Part shown: in pieces, positions 1 through 8,744 of the stretch | Numbering within the stretch: position 1 is the first letter of the stretch | How the letters are laid out: each line of letters opens with the position of its first letter | NCBI RefSeq assembly: GCF_017833525.1 | Contig: NZ_JAFICD010000004.1 | Location: 62,001-126,000 of the forward strand | DNA from: Duganella sp. 1411 | GTDB lineage: Bacteria; Pseudomonadota; Gammaproteobacteria; Burkholderiales; Burkholderiaceae_D | DNA length: 64,000 nucleotides | Direction of reading: 5' to 3' | Translations under genes and position numbers: made by a program | Notes under the pieces: generated by a model | Database searches by the model: none | Seen by the model: the letters and a program-made list of their open reading frames with translations, nothing else | Told to the model about the DNA's origin: nothing

Positions 1-2113
1 TGCCATCGAGGATGTCGGCCAGCCGCGCCAGCGCCGCCGGACTGCTGGCGACGCCCACGTAGGTCGACAACCACAGGCGCTGGAAATTCTTGTCGGCGCC
101 GGCCGCGCGCGCCGCCGTCAACGCCATCCGCTCCAGTTGCCCGCCCACTTTGGCCCGGTAGGCGGCGACCGCCGGCCCCATCTTCTTCAGATAAGCGTCG
201 GACTGCAGGGTCTTGTCGACGATATTGCCCAGCAACGTGTAATCCTTCTCGCCCGGGGCGTTGGCCAGCACGGTGGTCAAAAACGCGTTCAGCGGCAGCT
301 TGCCGTCGCGCACGCTATCCCACAGGCTTTGCCACAACATCGAGCGCAGCAGCGGATCGTCGACCTTGTTCAAGCTGGTTTGCGCGGTGGCGAACGACTT
401 CTTATCCAGTTGCACCTTGGCGTAGCCCCAGTCCTGGTAGTTCGGATACACCAGGTCCGGACAGGCCGCGCCCGCCAGTTCCGGCACGGCCGTGGTGGCG
501 CCGTTGTAGGTGACCGCCAGGTTCCGGTCGAGCGCCAGGCCGTCCTTGCCCAGCTTGAACAGGCCGATCTGGACGCGCTGCTCGCGCAAGGTCGGCATGG
601 CGGCGCCCGGCGCGCTCTGGCGCACGCTGAACGACGCGATCTTGCCGCCGGCGCAGCTGAACTCGGCGGCGATGGTGTTCACGCCCGGCTCGTACAACCA
701 TTCCTTGGTCCACGCGCCCAGGTCGCGGCCGGCCGCCGCGCTCAGGCTGCCGATGAAGTCGTCGAGCCTGGCGTTCTGGTAGGAATACTTGACCAGGTAA
801 TTGTGCACGCCCTGGCGGAACGCCTCCTCGCCGATCAGGTGGCGCAGCTGCTTCAACGTCGAGGCACCCTTGGAATAGGTGATCGCGTCGATGTTGTCGA
901 AGGCGTTGGCGGTCGACGGCACCGGCGTTTCGATCGGATGCGTGGTCACGCGCTGGTCCTGCTCGTAGGCGCTCTGCTTGCCGTCCAAATAAAACCCCTG
1001 CCAGGCGTTGCCGAACTCGGTGGCCTCGGCGGTGGCCAAGGTGCCCATGAAGGAGGCGAAGCTCTCGTTGAGCCACAGGCCGTTCCACCATTTCATCGTC
1101 ACCAGGTCGCCGAACCACTGGTGCGCCATCTCGTGCAGGATGACGCCGGCCAGGCTTTCGCGCTGCGCCGCCGTCATCTCGTCCCGGTGCAGGAAGCTGC
1201 GCTCGCCGAAGGTGATCGCGGCGGCGTTTTCCATCGCCCCGTACAGGAAGTCCGGCACCAGCAGCTGGTCGTACTTCTCGAACTGGTAGGGCACGCCGAA
1301 GTACTGGTCGAAGAATTTCAGGCCGCGGCGGGTGTAGTTGAACCAGTCCTTGGGCGACACCTGCGCGGCGACCGACTGCCGCGCGAACAGCCGCATCGGA
1401 TACGGGCCGCTGGTGTCCTCCCACACCTTGTACGGGCCGGCGTGCATCGAAAAGTTGTACGGGCTGAGTTTTTTGCTGCGCGGGAAGGTCCAGCGCTTGC
1501 CGCCGGCGACCTCGGTCACGCCGCTTTCGCGCATCGTCGACGACACCACCCAGTCGGCCGGCGTGGTCACGCTGACCTGAAAGGTCGCCTTCAGGTCCGG
1601 CTGGTCGAACAGCGCGAACATCTGGTGCGCGGCGGCCGGCTCGAAGTGCGAATACGTGTAGACGCGGCCGTCGACCGGATCGACCATGCGGTGCAGGCCC
1701 TCGCCGTTGGTGCTGTGCGGGCGCGTGTAGGCGATGGTGACGGTGTTGCGGCCTTCCTTCAGGTCGGCCGGCGCCAGCGTGATGAACCACTGGTTGTAGC
1801 GCGGCGCGACGGCCTTGCCGTTGACGGTCATGCTGGCGATGGTGGCCTTGTCGAGATCGATGGTCAGCGGCTGGCCGGCGTCGCTCAGGTCGAACGCCAG
1901 CGTGGTGGTGCCGGAAAACGACTCGCCGCCGGTCAGCGCGAACTCGAGCGTGTAATCGACATTGCCGACGCGCGCCGAGCGGGCGGCGGCGTCTTGCTGC
2001 GACAGGTAGGCGTTCTCGGCGCGGGGCGCGGGAGTGGCGGGCGCGGCGCAGGCAGCGCCATGCGCCAGCGCCAGGGTCAACGCCAGCGCGATCGTGGTCA
2101 TCGTTGTTTTCAT
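1..2113 (-). CDS. M1 family zinc aminopeptidase, exported, C-terminus beyond window
   Basis: Partial gene: about 704 codons read leftwards from an ATG at 2113 (AAGGA just upstream on this strand) and run off the left edge. The first ~25 residues form a signal peptide ending in ACAAPA, so the enzyme is periplasmic or secreted. The exopeptidase motif GAMEN is visible near 1230, and the zinc site is HEMAH at residues 327-331 followed by the third ligand in WLNE about 18 residues later, the M1 arrangement. M1 enzymes remove N-terminal residues from peptides. The C-terminal ERAP1-like domain begins before the edge. It lies 138 bp downstream of, and in the same direction as, a secreted S9 peptidase, so both probably serve extracellular protein use. 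A long open frame on the opposite strand is a GC-driven shadow. Confidence 0.93.
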   Translation of the reverse strand, partial: MKTTMTTIALALTLALAHGAACAAPATPAPRAENAYLSQQDAAARSARVGNVDYTLEFALTGGESFSGTTTLAFDLSDAGQPLTIDLDKATIASMTVNGKAVAPRYNQWFITLAPADLKEGRNTVTIAYTRPHSTNGEGLHRMVDPVDGRVYTYSHFEPAAAHQMFALFDQPDLKATFQVSVTTPADWVVSSTMRESGVTEVAGGKRWTFPRSKKLSPYNFSMHAGPYKVWEDTSGPYPMRLFARQSVAAQVSPKDWFNYTRRGLKFFDQYFGVPYQFEKYDQLLVPDFLYGAMENAAAITFGERSFLHRDEMTAAQRESLAGVILHEMAHQWFGDLVTMKWWNGLWLNESFASFMGTLATAEATEFGNAWQGFYLDGKQSAYEQDQRVTTHPIETPVPSTANAFDNIDAITYSKGASTLKQLRHLIGEEAFRQGVHNYLVKYSYQNARLDDFIGSLSAAAGRDLGAWTKEWLYEPGVNTIAAEFSCAGGKIASFSVRQSAPGAAMPTLREQRVQIGLFKLGKDGLALDRNLAVTYNGATTAVPELAGAACPDLVYPNYQDWGYAKVQLDKKSFATAQTSLNKVDDPLLRSMLWQSLWDSVRDGKLPLNAFLTTVLANAPGEKDYTLLGNIVDKTLQSDAYLKKMGPAVAAYRAKVGGQLERMALTAARAAGADKNFQRLWLSTYVGVASSPAALARLADILDG

Positions 2114-2175
2114 GGGGTTCCTTGTGTGGTGGCGGCAGGCGCAGCCCGCACGGCCGGGCGCAACCCGCGCCGGGC

Positions 2176-2203
2176 GGGGTCGGACCCCGTTGGGTCCGAC
2201 CCC
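2176..2203. repeat. GGGTC/GACCC palindrome between peptidase genes
   Basis: A perfect 12-bp inverted repeat (GGGGTCGGACCC) around a 4-nt loop lies in the 138-bp gap between the two peptidase genes. The GGGTC...GACCC core recurs, with longer arms, at 11132-11220. It looks like a short REP-type element that could form an RNA hairpin between the two cistrons. It has no T-run and so is not a typical terminator. Confidence 0.6.
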
Positions 2204-2251
2204 AAAACCACGGCGGCACGGATTGCGTTGGCTGCGCTTCGGGGTAACGGC

Positions 2252-4309
2252 TTACCTTTTCAGGTAGCTATCGAGCCAATCGATCACCGTGTGGTGCCAC
2301 AACAGCGAATTGGCCGGCTTCAACACCCAATGGTTCTCATCCGGGAACACCAGCAACTTGCTCGGCACGCCCTGCCGCTGCAGCGCCGTGAACGTGCCCA
2401 GGCCCTGCGTGGTCGGAATCCGGAAGTCCAGGTCGCCCTGCACCACCAGCATCGGCGTCTTCCACTGCTTGACCTGCAGCGCCGGGTTGAATTTCTCGTG
2501 CTGGGCCGGCACGTCGTAATAGGCGCCGCCGTTTTCCCACTCGGTGAACCACAGCTCCTCGGTGGCGTAGGCCATGCCGCGCGTGTCGAACACGCCGTCA
2601 TGGTTGACGATGCACTTGAAGCCGTCGGACCAGTTGCCCTCGATCCAGTTCATCATGAAGCCGCCGTACGACGCGCCCAGCGCGCAGCTGCGCTCGCGGT
2701 CCAGCCACGGGAATTTCTGCACCGCCGCCGCCAGCCCCTTCTTCAAGTCCTCCAGCGGCTTGCCGCCCCAGTCGCCGCTGATCGAATCGGTGAACTTCTG
2801 GCCGTAGCCGGTCGAGCCGTGGAAGTCGATGAACACGGTGGCGTAGCCGGCGCCGGCGTACACTTGCGGATTCCAGCGGTAGCTCCACGAGTTGCCGAAG
2901 CTGCCCTGCGGGCCGCCGTGCACCAGGAAGGCGATCGGATACTTGACGCCGGGCTTGGCGTCCCACGGCTTCATGACGTGGCCGTAGACGGTCTCGCCGT
3001 TGGCGCCGGCGAACGAGAACTGCTCGTACTCGCCGAACTTGACGTCGGCCAGCGCGGCGGCGTTGACGTCGGTCAGGCGCGCGGCCTGCGCGGCGTCGCC
3101 GCCGAGTTTGAATTTGTACAGCTGCGCGCCCGACGCCAGGCTGGTCTGCGCCATGACGACGGTGTCGCGCGCCACGTCGAAGCCGCTGACATAGCCGGCG
3201 CCGGTGAGCTTGTCGACCTTGCCGCTGGCGGCGTCGATGCGGAACAGCGGGTGCTGGCCGACATCGTCGGCCACGGCCAGCAGCGCCTTGCCGTCCGGGG
3301 TCCAGCGGTAGTCGGCGATCGAACGATCCCAGCCGTCGGCGACGGTGCGCTTCTTGCCGGTCGCGACGTCGAGCAGCACCAGGTGGAAGCGGTCGGCCTC
3401 GAACGTCGGCCGCGCCATCGCCAGATAGGCCAGCGTCTTGCCGTCGGGCGAATAGATGGCCTTGGTGTCCCAGGCCGGGTTGTCGGCGGTCAGGTTGGTC
3501 GGCGCGCCGCCGGCGGCCGGCACCGTGTAGACGTCGAAGTTGGTCGACCACGCCTCGGTCTTGCCGGCGATGCGGGCCGAGAACACCACCGTCTTGCCGT
3601 CCGGACTGAAGTGGTACTCGTCATGGTCGCCGAACGGCTTGGACGGCACGTCGCCGTCGAGCGCGCCGCTGAGGCTGACGGGCTGCGCGCTGACCTTGCC
3701 GCTGGCGTCGATCGGCGCCGAGTACAGCACGTTGTTGCGGCCGTCGGCCCAGGTGTCCCAGTGGCGCACGAACAGCTTGTCGTAGACCTTGCCGCTGGCC
3801 TTGTCCTTGGCCTTGGCGTCCAGGCGCGCCTTGGTGCAGGCCAGGTCGGCGCAATCGCGGAACACGGCCAGGCTCAGCGCCAGCCGGTCGCCGCGCGGCG
3901 ACAGCCGGAAGTTGTCGACGTCGAGCGGCAGGTCGGTGACCTTGGCCGCCTCGCCGCCGGCCAGCGGCAGCCGCCACACCTGCGACGAGCCGGAGCGGGC
4001 CGACAGGAAGTAGACGGCGTCGCCGGCCGGCGACCACTCGGGATCGCTGCTGCTGGCGTCGGCCTGGGTCAGACGCACCGGCGCCGCCTTGGGCGCGCGC
4101 AAGTCCAGCATCCACAATTGGGTGTTGCCACGGTTCTTGTCCAGATTGGTCGAACGCACCGTGTAGACGACGCGGGTGGCGTCCGGCGACAGCACCGGGC
4201 TGCCGACCCGCTCCATCTTGACCAGGTCTTCCACGGTGAAGCCGCGCGGCGCGGCCATGGCGCTGGAGGCCGCGACAGCGGTCCCAAGCAACAGCAGGGG
4301 TAATTTCAT
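2252..4309 (-). CDS. S9 family prolyl oligopeptidase (dipeptidyl-peptidase 5-like), exported
   Basis: 685 residues. An N-terminal signal peptide (about 20 residues ending SSAMA) is followed by a beta-propeller region with WD40/PD40-like repeats (recurrent SPDG..V.F stretches, residues ~30-400) and a C-terminal alpha/beta-hydrolase domain. The catalytic triad is readable: Ser547 in GASYGGF, Asp628 in GDLDFRIP, His660 in DENHW. Length and motifs fit the dipeptidyl-peptidase 5-like/acylaminoacyl peptidase branch of S9, which cleaves short peptides in the periplasm or outside the cell. The start is supported by the signal peptide. It sits upstream of and parallel to the M1 aminopeptidase. Exact specificity cannot be told from sequence. 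Confidence 0.93.
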   Translation of the reverse strand: MKLPLLLLGTAVAASSAMAAPRGFTVEDLVKMERVGSPVLSPDATRVVYTVRSTNLDKNRGNTQLWMLDLRAPKAAPVRLTQADASSSDPEWSPAGDAVYFLSARSGSSQVWRLPLAGGEAAKVTDLPLDVDNFRLSPRGDRLALSLAVFRDCADLACTKARLDAKAKDKASGKVYDKLFVRHWDTWADGRNNVLYSAPIDASGKVSAQPVSLSGALDGDVPSKPFGDHDEYHFSPDGKTVVFSARIAGKTEAWSTNFDVYTVPAAGGAPTNLTADNPAWDTKAIYSPDGKTLAYLAMARPTFEADRFHLVLLDVATGKKRTVADGWDRSIADYRWTPDGKALLAVADDVGQHPLFRIDAASGKVDKLTGAGYVSGFDVARDTVVMAQTSLASGAQLYKFKLGGDAAQAARLTDVNAAALADVKFGEYEQFSFAGANGETVYGHVMKPWDAKPGVKYPIAFLVHGGPQGSFGNSWSYRWNPQVYAGAGYATVFIDFHGSTGYGQKFTDSISGDWGGKPLEDLKKGLAAAVQKFPWLDRERSCALGASYGGFMMNWIEGNWSDGFKCIVNHDGVFDTRGMAYATEELWFTEWENGGAYYDVPAQHEKFNPALQVKQWKTPMLVVQGDLDFRIPTTQGLGTFTALQRQGVPSKLLVFPDENHWVLKPANSLLWHHTVIDWLDSYLKR

Positions 4310-4342
4310 TCGGGGATCTCCGACGTTATAGAAAAATACCGG

Positions 4343-4505
4343 CTAGTGGACTGTAACGGAAGAAACCGGAGTGAAGGACGCCCCGGCGGCGCGCAGGGCA
4401 AGGCGCAAAGCGCAGCGATAGCGGGCTATCGCGAGCATTTGCAACGCCGCCATGCGCGCCGCCGGGGTGGCAGGCACTCCGGTTTCGAGCGTTACAGTCC
4501 ACGAG
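4343..4505. repeat. ~163-bp near-perfect palindromic element
   Basis: The 355-bp gap before the TetR gene is largely filled by a long inverted repeat. The outer arms are TAGTGGACTGTAACG-like (4343-4358) and its complement (4490-4505), followed inwards by GAAACCGGAGTG/CACTCCGGTTTC and CCCCGGCGGCGCGCA/TGCGCGCCGCCGGGG. The centre has a GCGATAGCGGGCTATCGC hairpin. It carries no gene. This is the form of a non-autonomous REP/MITE-like element. The hairpin would also insulate the divergent S9 and TetR promoters. Confidence 0.75.
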
Positions 4506-4640
4506 CGGCCGGTCGCCGAGCATCATACCAAGTTCGCGCCGGGGCAAGTAATTTGTTACTTTACGCAACTTTACGGGCTGCCCGGACTGCCGCCCCTCGG
4601 GGGCCAATTCGCTGGCAGCAAAATAATCCTTGACGGATTT

Positions 4641-4659
4641 AAGACGACCGGTCATATTA
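4641..4659. promoter_or_regulatory. putative TetR operator (autoregulatory copy)
   Basis: The site AAGACGACCGGTCATATTA is palindromic around GACCGGTC and ends 5 nt before the TetR start codon. The same 18-bp site, with one difference, precedes the SDR gene at 5297. Two copies flanking a TetR gene are the usual sign of a regulator controlling itself and its neighbour. A protein bound here would block the promoter or ribosome site of the regulator. Confidence 0.65.
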
Positions 4660-4664
4660 AGCAC

Positions 4665-5246
4665 ATGCCGAAACCTAACGTCAAACAACAAATCGTCACC
4701 GCCGGTCTGCACCTGCTTCACAGCAAGGGCTTCAACGCCACCAGCGTGCAGGACATCACGCAAGCGGCCGGCGTGCCGAAAGGTTCCTTCTACAACCATT
4801 TCGCCAGCAAGGAAGCGCTGGGCGTGGAAGTATTGCAACTTTATTCCGCCGCGGCGGTGCAAACCCGTGGCTTCTTGCTCGATGCGTCGCTGGCGCCGCT
4901 GGAGCGCCTGCGCGGCTACTTCGGCGACCTGATCGAGCAGAATGTCGCTGGAGAGTTCTGCGCTGGTTGCATGTTGGGCAATTTCAGCACCGAATTGTCG
5001 AGCCAGAGTCCGCTGATCCGCGAGCAGACCAGCCTGTCGTTCGCGGCCTTGACCGGCCTGTTGGAGCGCATCATCGCAGAAGGCCAGCGCGACGGCAGCA
5101 TCGCCGGCGCCCAGCCGGCGGCGCAACTGGCCAACTTCGCCGCCGACGCCTGGCAGGGCGCGGTGCTGCGCGCGAAGGTGGAAAAGAACCGTGCACCGCT
5201 GGACCGCTTCATGGTCATGATGGAGCGTCTGTTGACCGGAGTTTGA
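4665..5246 (+). CDS. TetR/AcrR family transcriptional regulator
   Basis: 193 residues from the ATG at 4665. Longer upstream reading frames would run through the operator and palindrome and are rejected. The N-terminal helix-turn-helix (residues ~10-55) has the typical TetR sequence, with TSVQDITQAAGVPKGSFYNH recognisable. The C-terminal half (VLERL.GYF..L to the LLERII region) matches the TetR_C ligand-binding domain of NemR/AcuR-like repressors, which sense small electrophiles or organic acids. It precedes an SDR oxidoreductase by 122 bp in the same direction. Both genes carry the same GACCGGTC palindrome upstream, so it probably represses itself and the SDR gene. The ligand is unknown. Confidence 0.9.
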   Translation: MPKPNVKQQIVTAGLHLLHSKGFNATSVQDITQAAGVPKGSFYNHFASKEALGVEVLQLYSAAAVQTRGFLLDASLAPLERLRGYFGDLIEQNVAGEFCAGCMLGNFSTELSSQSPLIREQTSLSFAALTGLLERIIAEGQRDGSIAGAQPAAQLANFAADAWQGAVLRAKVEKNRAPLDRFMVMMERLLTGV

Positions 5247-5296
5247 CCAAGCTTTCCAGCGCGGCGGCGACGCCGCGTTTTTTTATCGCCGGTTTT

Positions 5297-5315
5297 AAGA
5301 TGACCGGTCATATTG
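5297..5315. promoter_or_regulatory. putative TetR operator upstream of SDR gene
   Basis: AAGATGACCGGTCATATTG contains a perfect 12-bp palindrome ATGACCGGTCAT at 5300-5311. It matches the site at 4641 in 17 of the first 18 positions. It lies about 55 bp upstream of the SDR start, a normal place for a repressor overlapping a promoter. Confidence 0.7.
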
Positions 5316-5368
5316 TAGTGTGCCATCCCACTTTTTAACCCGTTGTCTAACCTATGCAAGGAACCATC

Positions 5369-6079
5369 ATGAACTTCAAAGACTCCGTCGTCCTCGTCAC
5401 CGGCGCCAATCGCGGCCTGGGCAAAGCCATCGCCGAAGCCGCCCTCAAAGCGGGCGCGCGCAAGGTCTACGCCGGCGCCCGCGATCCGGCATCGGTCACC
5501 CTGCCCGGCGTCACGCCGATCAAGCTGGACGTGACCAGCGCCGCCGACATCGCCGCCGCCGTGCAAGCGATTCCCGACCTGACCATCCTGGTCAACAACG
5601 CCGGCATCTTCAGCGGCACCGATGTGACCGCGCCCGACGCGCTGCGGGTGATGCAAAAAGAACTGGACACCAACTTCTTCGGCCCGATGGCGCTGAGCCA
5701 GGCCTTCGCGCCCGCGCTGAAGAACAACGGCGGCGGCGCCATCGTCAACGTGCTGTCGGCGCTGGCCTGGATCAGCATGCCTGCCACGGGCACCTACAGC
5801 GTCTCCAAAGCGGCGGCCTGGGCGCTGACGAACGGCCTGCGCATCGATCTGGCGGCGCAAAACACGCAGGTGCTGGCGGCCCACATGGGCTACATGGACA
5901 CCGACATGGTCGCCGCCATCGACGCGCCGAAAACCGCGCCGGCCGACGTCGCGCTGGCGATCGTCACCGCGCTGCAAAACGGCGAGGACGAGGTGCTGGT
6001 CGACGACATCAGCAAGCAGGTCAAGCAGGGTTTAAGCGCGCCGCGCGGCCTCTACCTGGGCGCGCCGCAGGCGGCGTAA
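5369..6079 (+). CDS. short-chain dehydrogenase/reductase (SDR)
   Basis: 236 residues from the ATG at 5369, chosen because AAGGA (5358-5362) is correctly spaced from it; an ATG at 5354 would overlap that site. Classical SDR features: the cofactor-binding glycine motif TGANRGLG near the N-terminus, the NNAG motif of the fourth strand, an active-site Ser in the NVLSAL segment, and the catalytic pair YSVSK. Such enzymes reduce or oxidise carbonyl or hydroxyl groups with NAD(P)H in the cytosol. The operator shared with the upstream TetR gene makes it the likely target of that regulator, perhaps in carbonyl detoxification. The substrate is not deducible. Confidence 0.92.
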   Translation: MNFKDSVVLVTGANRGLGKAIAEAALKAGARKVYAGARDPASVTLPGVTPIKLDVTSAADIAAAVQAIPDLTILVNNAGIFSGTDVTAPDALRVMQKELDTNFFGPMALSQAFAPALKNNGGGAIVNVLSALAWISMPATGTYSVSKAAAWALTNGLRIDLAAQNTQVLAAHMGYMDTDMVAAIDAPKTAPADVALAIVTALQNGEDEVLVDDISKQVKQGLSAPRGLYLGAPQAA

Positions 6080-6113
6080 TCTCCGCCACCATTGCGCCGC
6101 GACGCGGCAAGAA

Positions 6114-6155
6114 AGCCGCGCCCCTGCGGGCGCGGCTGATACAAAATATTTTTTG
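6114..6155 (+). terminator. hairpin terminator after SDR gene
   Basis: A perfect 10-bp stem (AGCCGCGCCC/GGGCGCGGCT, 6114-6137, loop CTGC) is followed after about 12 nt by a run of six T at 6150-6155. It sits 35 bp after the SDR stop. The separation of stem and T-run weakens the call. The rest of the 380-bp gap (to 6459) is AT-rich, and I see no further gene in it; it should hold the promoter for the next gene. Confidence 0.5.
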
Positions 6156-6459
6156 ATAGTCAATCGTAAACGCATTCCAGGTCGAACAAAATGGGTGCAT
6201 AATTTCCCACTCAGCCAGGTAGAGCACGCATGAGTATGACCGGCATGGCATGTGTATAACTCGTTTTCCCCGCCGGTAATCTTCGAAGTTGGACGCTTAT
6301 TATTGCAGCACAATTATTGCCTTTTAACTAGTTGTGAACAATTGTAAATCGACGTTGAATGAGTCCGTCTCGGCGCTAAGGTAAACCGATAGTCGCGCTG
6401 AACCGCACAGCATTCCACGCTCGCCGCGCAGCCGAAGTCAGACGAATACGGGAAACGTT

Positions 6460-7050
6460 ATGCTAACTGCCACTTATGTGCTACTGACACTCTCCATCGA
6501 ACAAAAGAAAGAACGCCACTTCATCGCGCGCTTGCTGCAGCATGTGCAGTCGATCGCGCGCCGCCCGCAGGAGATCGATCCTGTGTTCATCGAGTCGCAG
6601 CTCAAGGAGCTGACCACCTTTGCCGAAGCGCGCCACCAGCGCAAGGTCGAGGCCTGCCTGATGCCGGCGGTGCGCGCGGCCGACTCCAACTGCGCCGCGC
6701 TGATCAACGACCTCGAAACGCTCAGCCGGTTGGGCGGCGCCATGCTCAACGCCGTGCACAAGTGCCTGCGGCGGGCGATGCGGCGCAGCGCCTCTCAGGG
6801 CAAGTTCCTGTGCCGCACGATCGACCTGTATTGTCAGAATTTACTCAAGCGGCTGGACAAGGAAGAACAGGAATTGCTGCCGCTGGCACAAAAGGTCATC
6901 TCCAGCGACGAATGGTTCGAGATCGGCACGCAGTTCCTGGCGCAGGAGGACGGCGACGCCGCCACCAAGCCGGAGCTGCGTCCGCGCCGCAACCTGGCCG
7001 GCATGGGCCACAACGTCCGCGCGATGGGCGCCGGTTCGATCCGCGTCTAA
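6460..7050 (+). CDS. hemerythrin-like helical protein, diverged
   Basis: 196 residues, no signal peptide. The pattern of helices resembles the hemerythrin HHE fold: an N-terminal helix with ERHFIARLLQH, a second with RHQRKVEACLMPAV (compare H..KE...L.P), and a late helix DKEEQELLPLAQKV, the usual EE..LLPLA signature. Several expected iron ligands are replaced (Lys or Asp where His is normal), so a di-iron centre is doubtful. The C-terminal 35 residues are basic and probably disordered. Hemerythrin-like proteins bind oxygen or iron or act in stress sensing. Its neighbours give no functional clue. It may be an oxygen/NO sensor relative or a structural derivative; no function can be assigned. 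Confidence 0.6.
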   Translation: MLTATYVLLTLSIEQKKERHFIARLLQHVQSIARRPQEIDPVFIESQLKELTTFAEARHQRKVEACLMPAVRAADSNCAALINDLETLSRLGGAMLNAVHKCLRRAMRRSASQGKFLCRTIDLYCQNLLKRLDKEEQELLPLAQKVISSDEWFEIGTQFLAQEDGDAATKPELRPRRNLAGMGHNVRAMGAGSIRV

Positions 7051-7090
7051 CCCTGTCGCACGGCCCGAAACGTTAAATCACCTAGGAGCC

Positions 7091-7125
7091 ACGTAGGGCG
7101 GATTAGCGCAGCGTAATCCGCCATG
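7091..7125. repeat. half copy of GTAGGGCGGATTA element
   Basis: ACGTAGGGCGGATTAGCGCA begins a 35-bp segment ending TAATCCGCCATG. It matches the left half of the complete palindromic elements at 49081 and 55621 but lacks the right arm. It lies 40 bp after the hemerythrin-like gene. A decayed or single-arm member of a dispersed REP-type family. Confidence 0.7.
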
Positions 7126-7341
7126 TACGTGCCGTCGGCGACGCAGCCATGGCCGATGACGCCGCGCCGCCACGTGCCATTATGGTGCACCAGCTCATCC
7201 TTTGTTGTTTTGAGTTCCCCATTGCGCCTAACGCTTGCCTAACAAATTAGGCACGGCTAATATCGGCTACATGCAGACCACTCTTGCCCCCGCATCGTGA
7301 ACCACGGCGCCACGCTCCTGCACCTGCGCGGCGCCGCCGGC

Positions 7342-8673
7342 ATGGCCGCGATCTATCGCAAGATCAGCTGGCGCCTGCTGCCGTTGCTGATGCTGTGCTG
7401 CGTGGTGGCCCACATCGACCGCGTCAACGTCGACCACGCGCGGCGCCACATCCAGGACAGCCTGGGGTTCGGCGACCACGTCTTCGCCTGGGGCGCCGGC
7501 GTGTTCTTCATCGCCTACGCGCTGTTCGCCGTGCCTTGCAACCTGCTGTTCGAAAAAATCGGCGCACGCAAAATGCTGCTGCGGATGATGCTCGGCTGGG
7601 GCGCGGCCACCGCCGCCGGCGCCCTGGTGCGCACGCCGCTCGAGTTCTACACGATCCGCTTCCTGCTCGGCATGAGCGAAGCGGGCTTCTTCCCCGGCGT
7701 GATCCTCTACCTGACTTACTGGTATCCGGCCGCGCGGCGCGCCCGCGTGTTCGCCATGTTCGCGTCGGCCACGCTGGTCGGCGGCATCGTCGCCGGGCCG
7801 CTGTCGGACGCGCTGCGGCAAGCGCTGCATCTGCACAGCGGCATGCAAGGCTGGCAATGGCTGCTGCTGGCGCAAGGCCTGCCGGCCGCGCTGCTCGGCA
7901 TCGCCGCCTACTTCTATCTCGATGACCATCCCGACGACGCCAAATGGCTGTCGGGATTCGAACAGCAGATGGTGGCGCAGGACCTGCACCGCGACGAGGC
8001 GGCGCTCGCCGGCGCCGACGAAGACGAAGACGAGGACGAACCGCCATCGGCGCTGGCCGTCATCTGGTCGCTGCTGCGCGATCCCGCCATCGGCCTGCTG
8101 GCGCTGGCCATGCTGCTGCTGACCGGCGCCAGTTGCGCGCTGGCGCATTGGGCGCCGGCGCTGCTGCGGCACTGGGGCGCCGGCGGCCTGCTGGCCGCCA
8201 TTCCCGGTGTCGCCGGCATCGCCGGCATGATCGCCATCGGCCACGACTCGGACCGCCGGCGCGAGCGGCGCGGCCACTTCATCGCCTGCATGGTGCTGGC
8301 CGCCGGCGGCCTCGGTCTGGCCATCGCCGCCGACGACGGCCTGGCCTGGTCGCTGGCCGGCCTGGCGCTGGCGACTCTGGGCATCGCCTCGGCGCTGCCG
8401 CTGCTGGTGGCCATCCTCACCGCGCTGCTGGACCGCCGGCGCGCCGCCGCCGGCATCGCGCTGGTGGGCGGCGTGGGGATGCTGGGCGGCGCCTTCGGCC
8501 CCGCGCTGGGCGCGCGCCTGCTGGCCTGGGGCGACAGCGCCGCCATGCTGGCCGCGCTGATCGGCCTATACCTGGCGGCGGGACTGATCCTGATGCTGGC
8601 GCTGCGCATGGCGCCACGCCGCGGCGGGCCGGACGCCAGGGACGGCCTGCGCGACAAGATGGCCCGCAACTGA
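7342..8673 (+). CDS. MFS transporter, anion:cation symporter (ACS) type
   Basis: 443 residues from the ATG at 7342. The GTG at 7297 would add a tail not seen in the family, whereas the chosen start gives the family's opening (RKISWRLLPLLMLC..HIDRVNV). About twelve hydrophobic segments are visible, with the signatures EKIGARK after TM2 and an RF..G..EAGF.PG motif in TM4. ACS members import organic anions such as galactonate, tartrate or phthalate with protons across the inner membrane. The central cytoplasmic loop contains an unusually acidic stretch (DEDEDEDE) before TM7. It precedes an S9 peptidase by 71 bp and may be co-transcribed. The substrate is unknown. Confidence 0.88.
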   Translation: MAAIYRKISWRLLPLLMLCCVVAHIDRVNVDHARRHIQDSLGFGDHVFAWGAGVFFIAYALFAVPCNLLFEKIGARKMLLRMMLGWGAATAAGALVRTPLEFYTIRFLLGMSEAGFFPGVILYLTYWYPAARRARVFAMFASATLVGGIVAGPLSDALRQALHLHSGMQGWQWLLLAQGLPAALLGIAAYFYLDDHPDDAKWLSGFEQQMVAQDLHRDEAALAGADEDEDEDEPPSALAVIWSLLRDPAIGLLALAMLLLTGASCALAHWAPALLRHWGAGGLLAAIPGVAGIAGMIAIGHDSDRRRERRGHFIACMVLAAGGLGLAIAADDGLAWSLAGLALATLGIASALPLLVAILTALLDRRRAAAGIALVGGVGMLGGAFGPALGARLLAWGDSAAMLAALIGLYLAAGLILMLALRMAPRRGGPDARDGLRDKMARN

Positions 8674-8744
8674 GTGTTCGGCTAGAATCGTGGACGCGCC
8701 GCGATCCGGCGCTCCCGTTCACCCAACTTCAAAGCGAACCATCA

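Noticed and set aside
137..4303. 1388-codon open frame on the plus strand across both peptidase genes
   Set aside because: It is antisense to two genes with full catalytic motifs. Its product is low-complexity Arg/Ala/Gly/Val/His sequence, as expected from GC-rich third-position bias, and it has no start signal.
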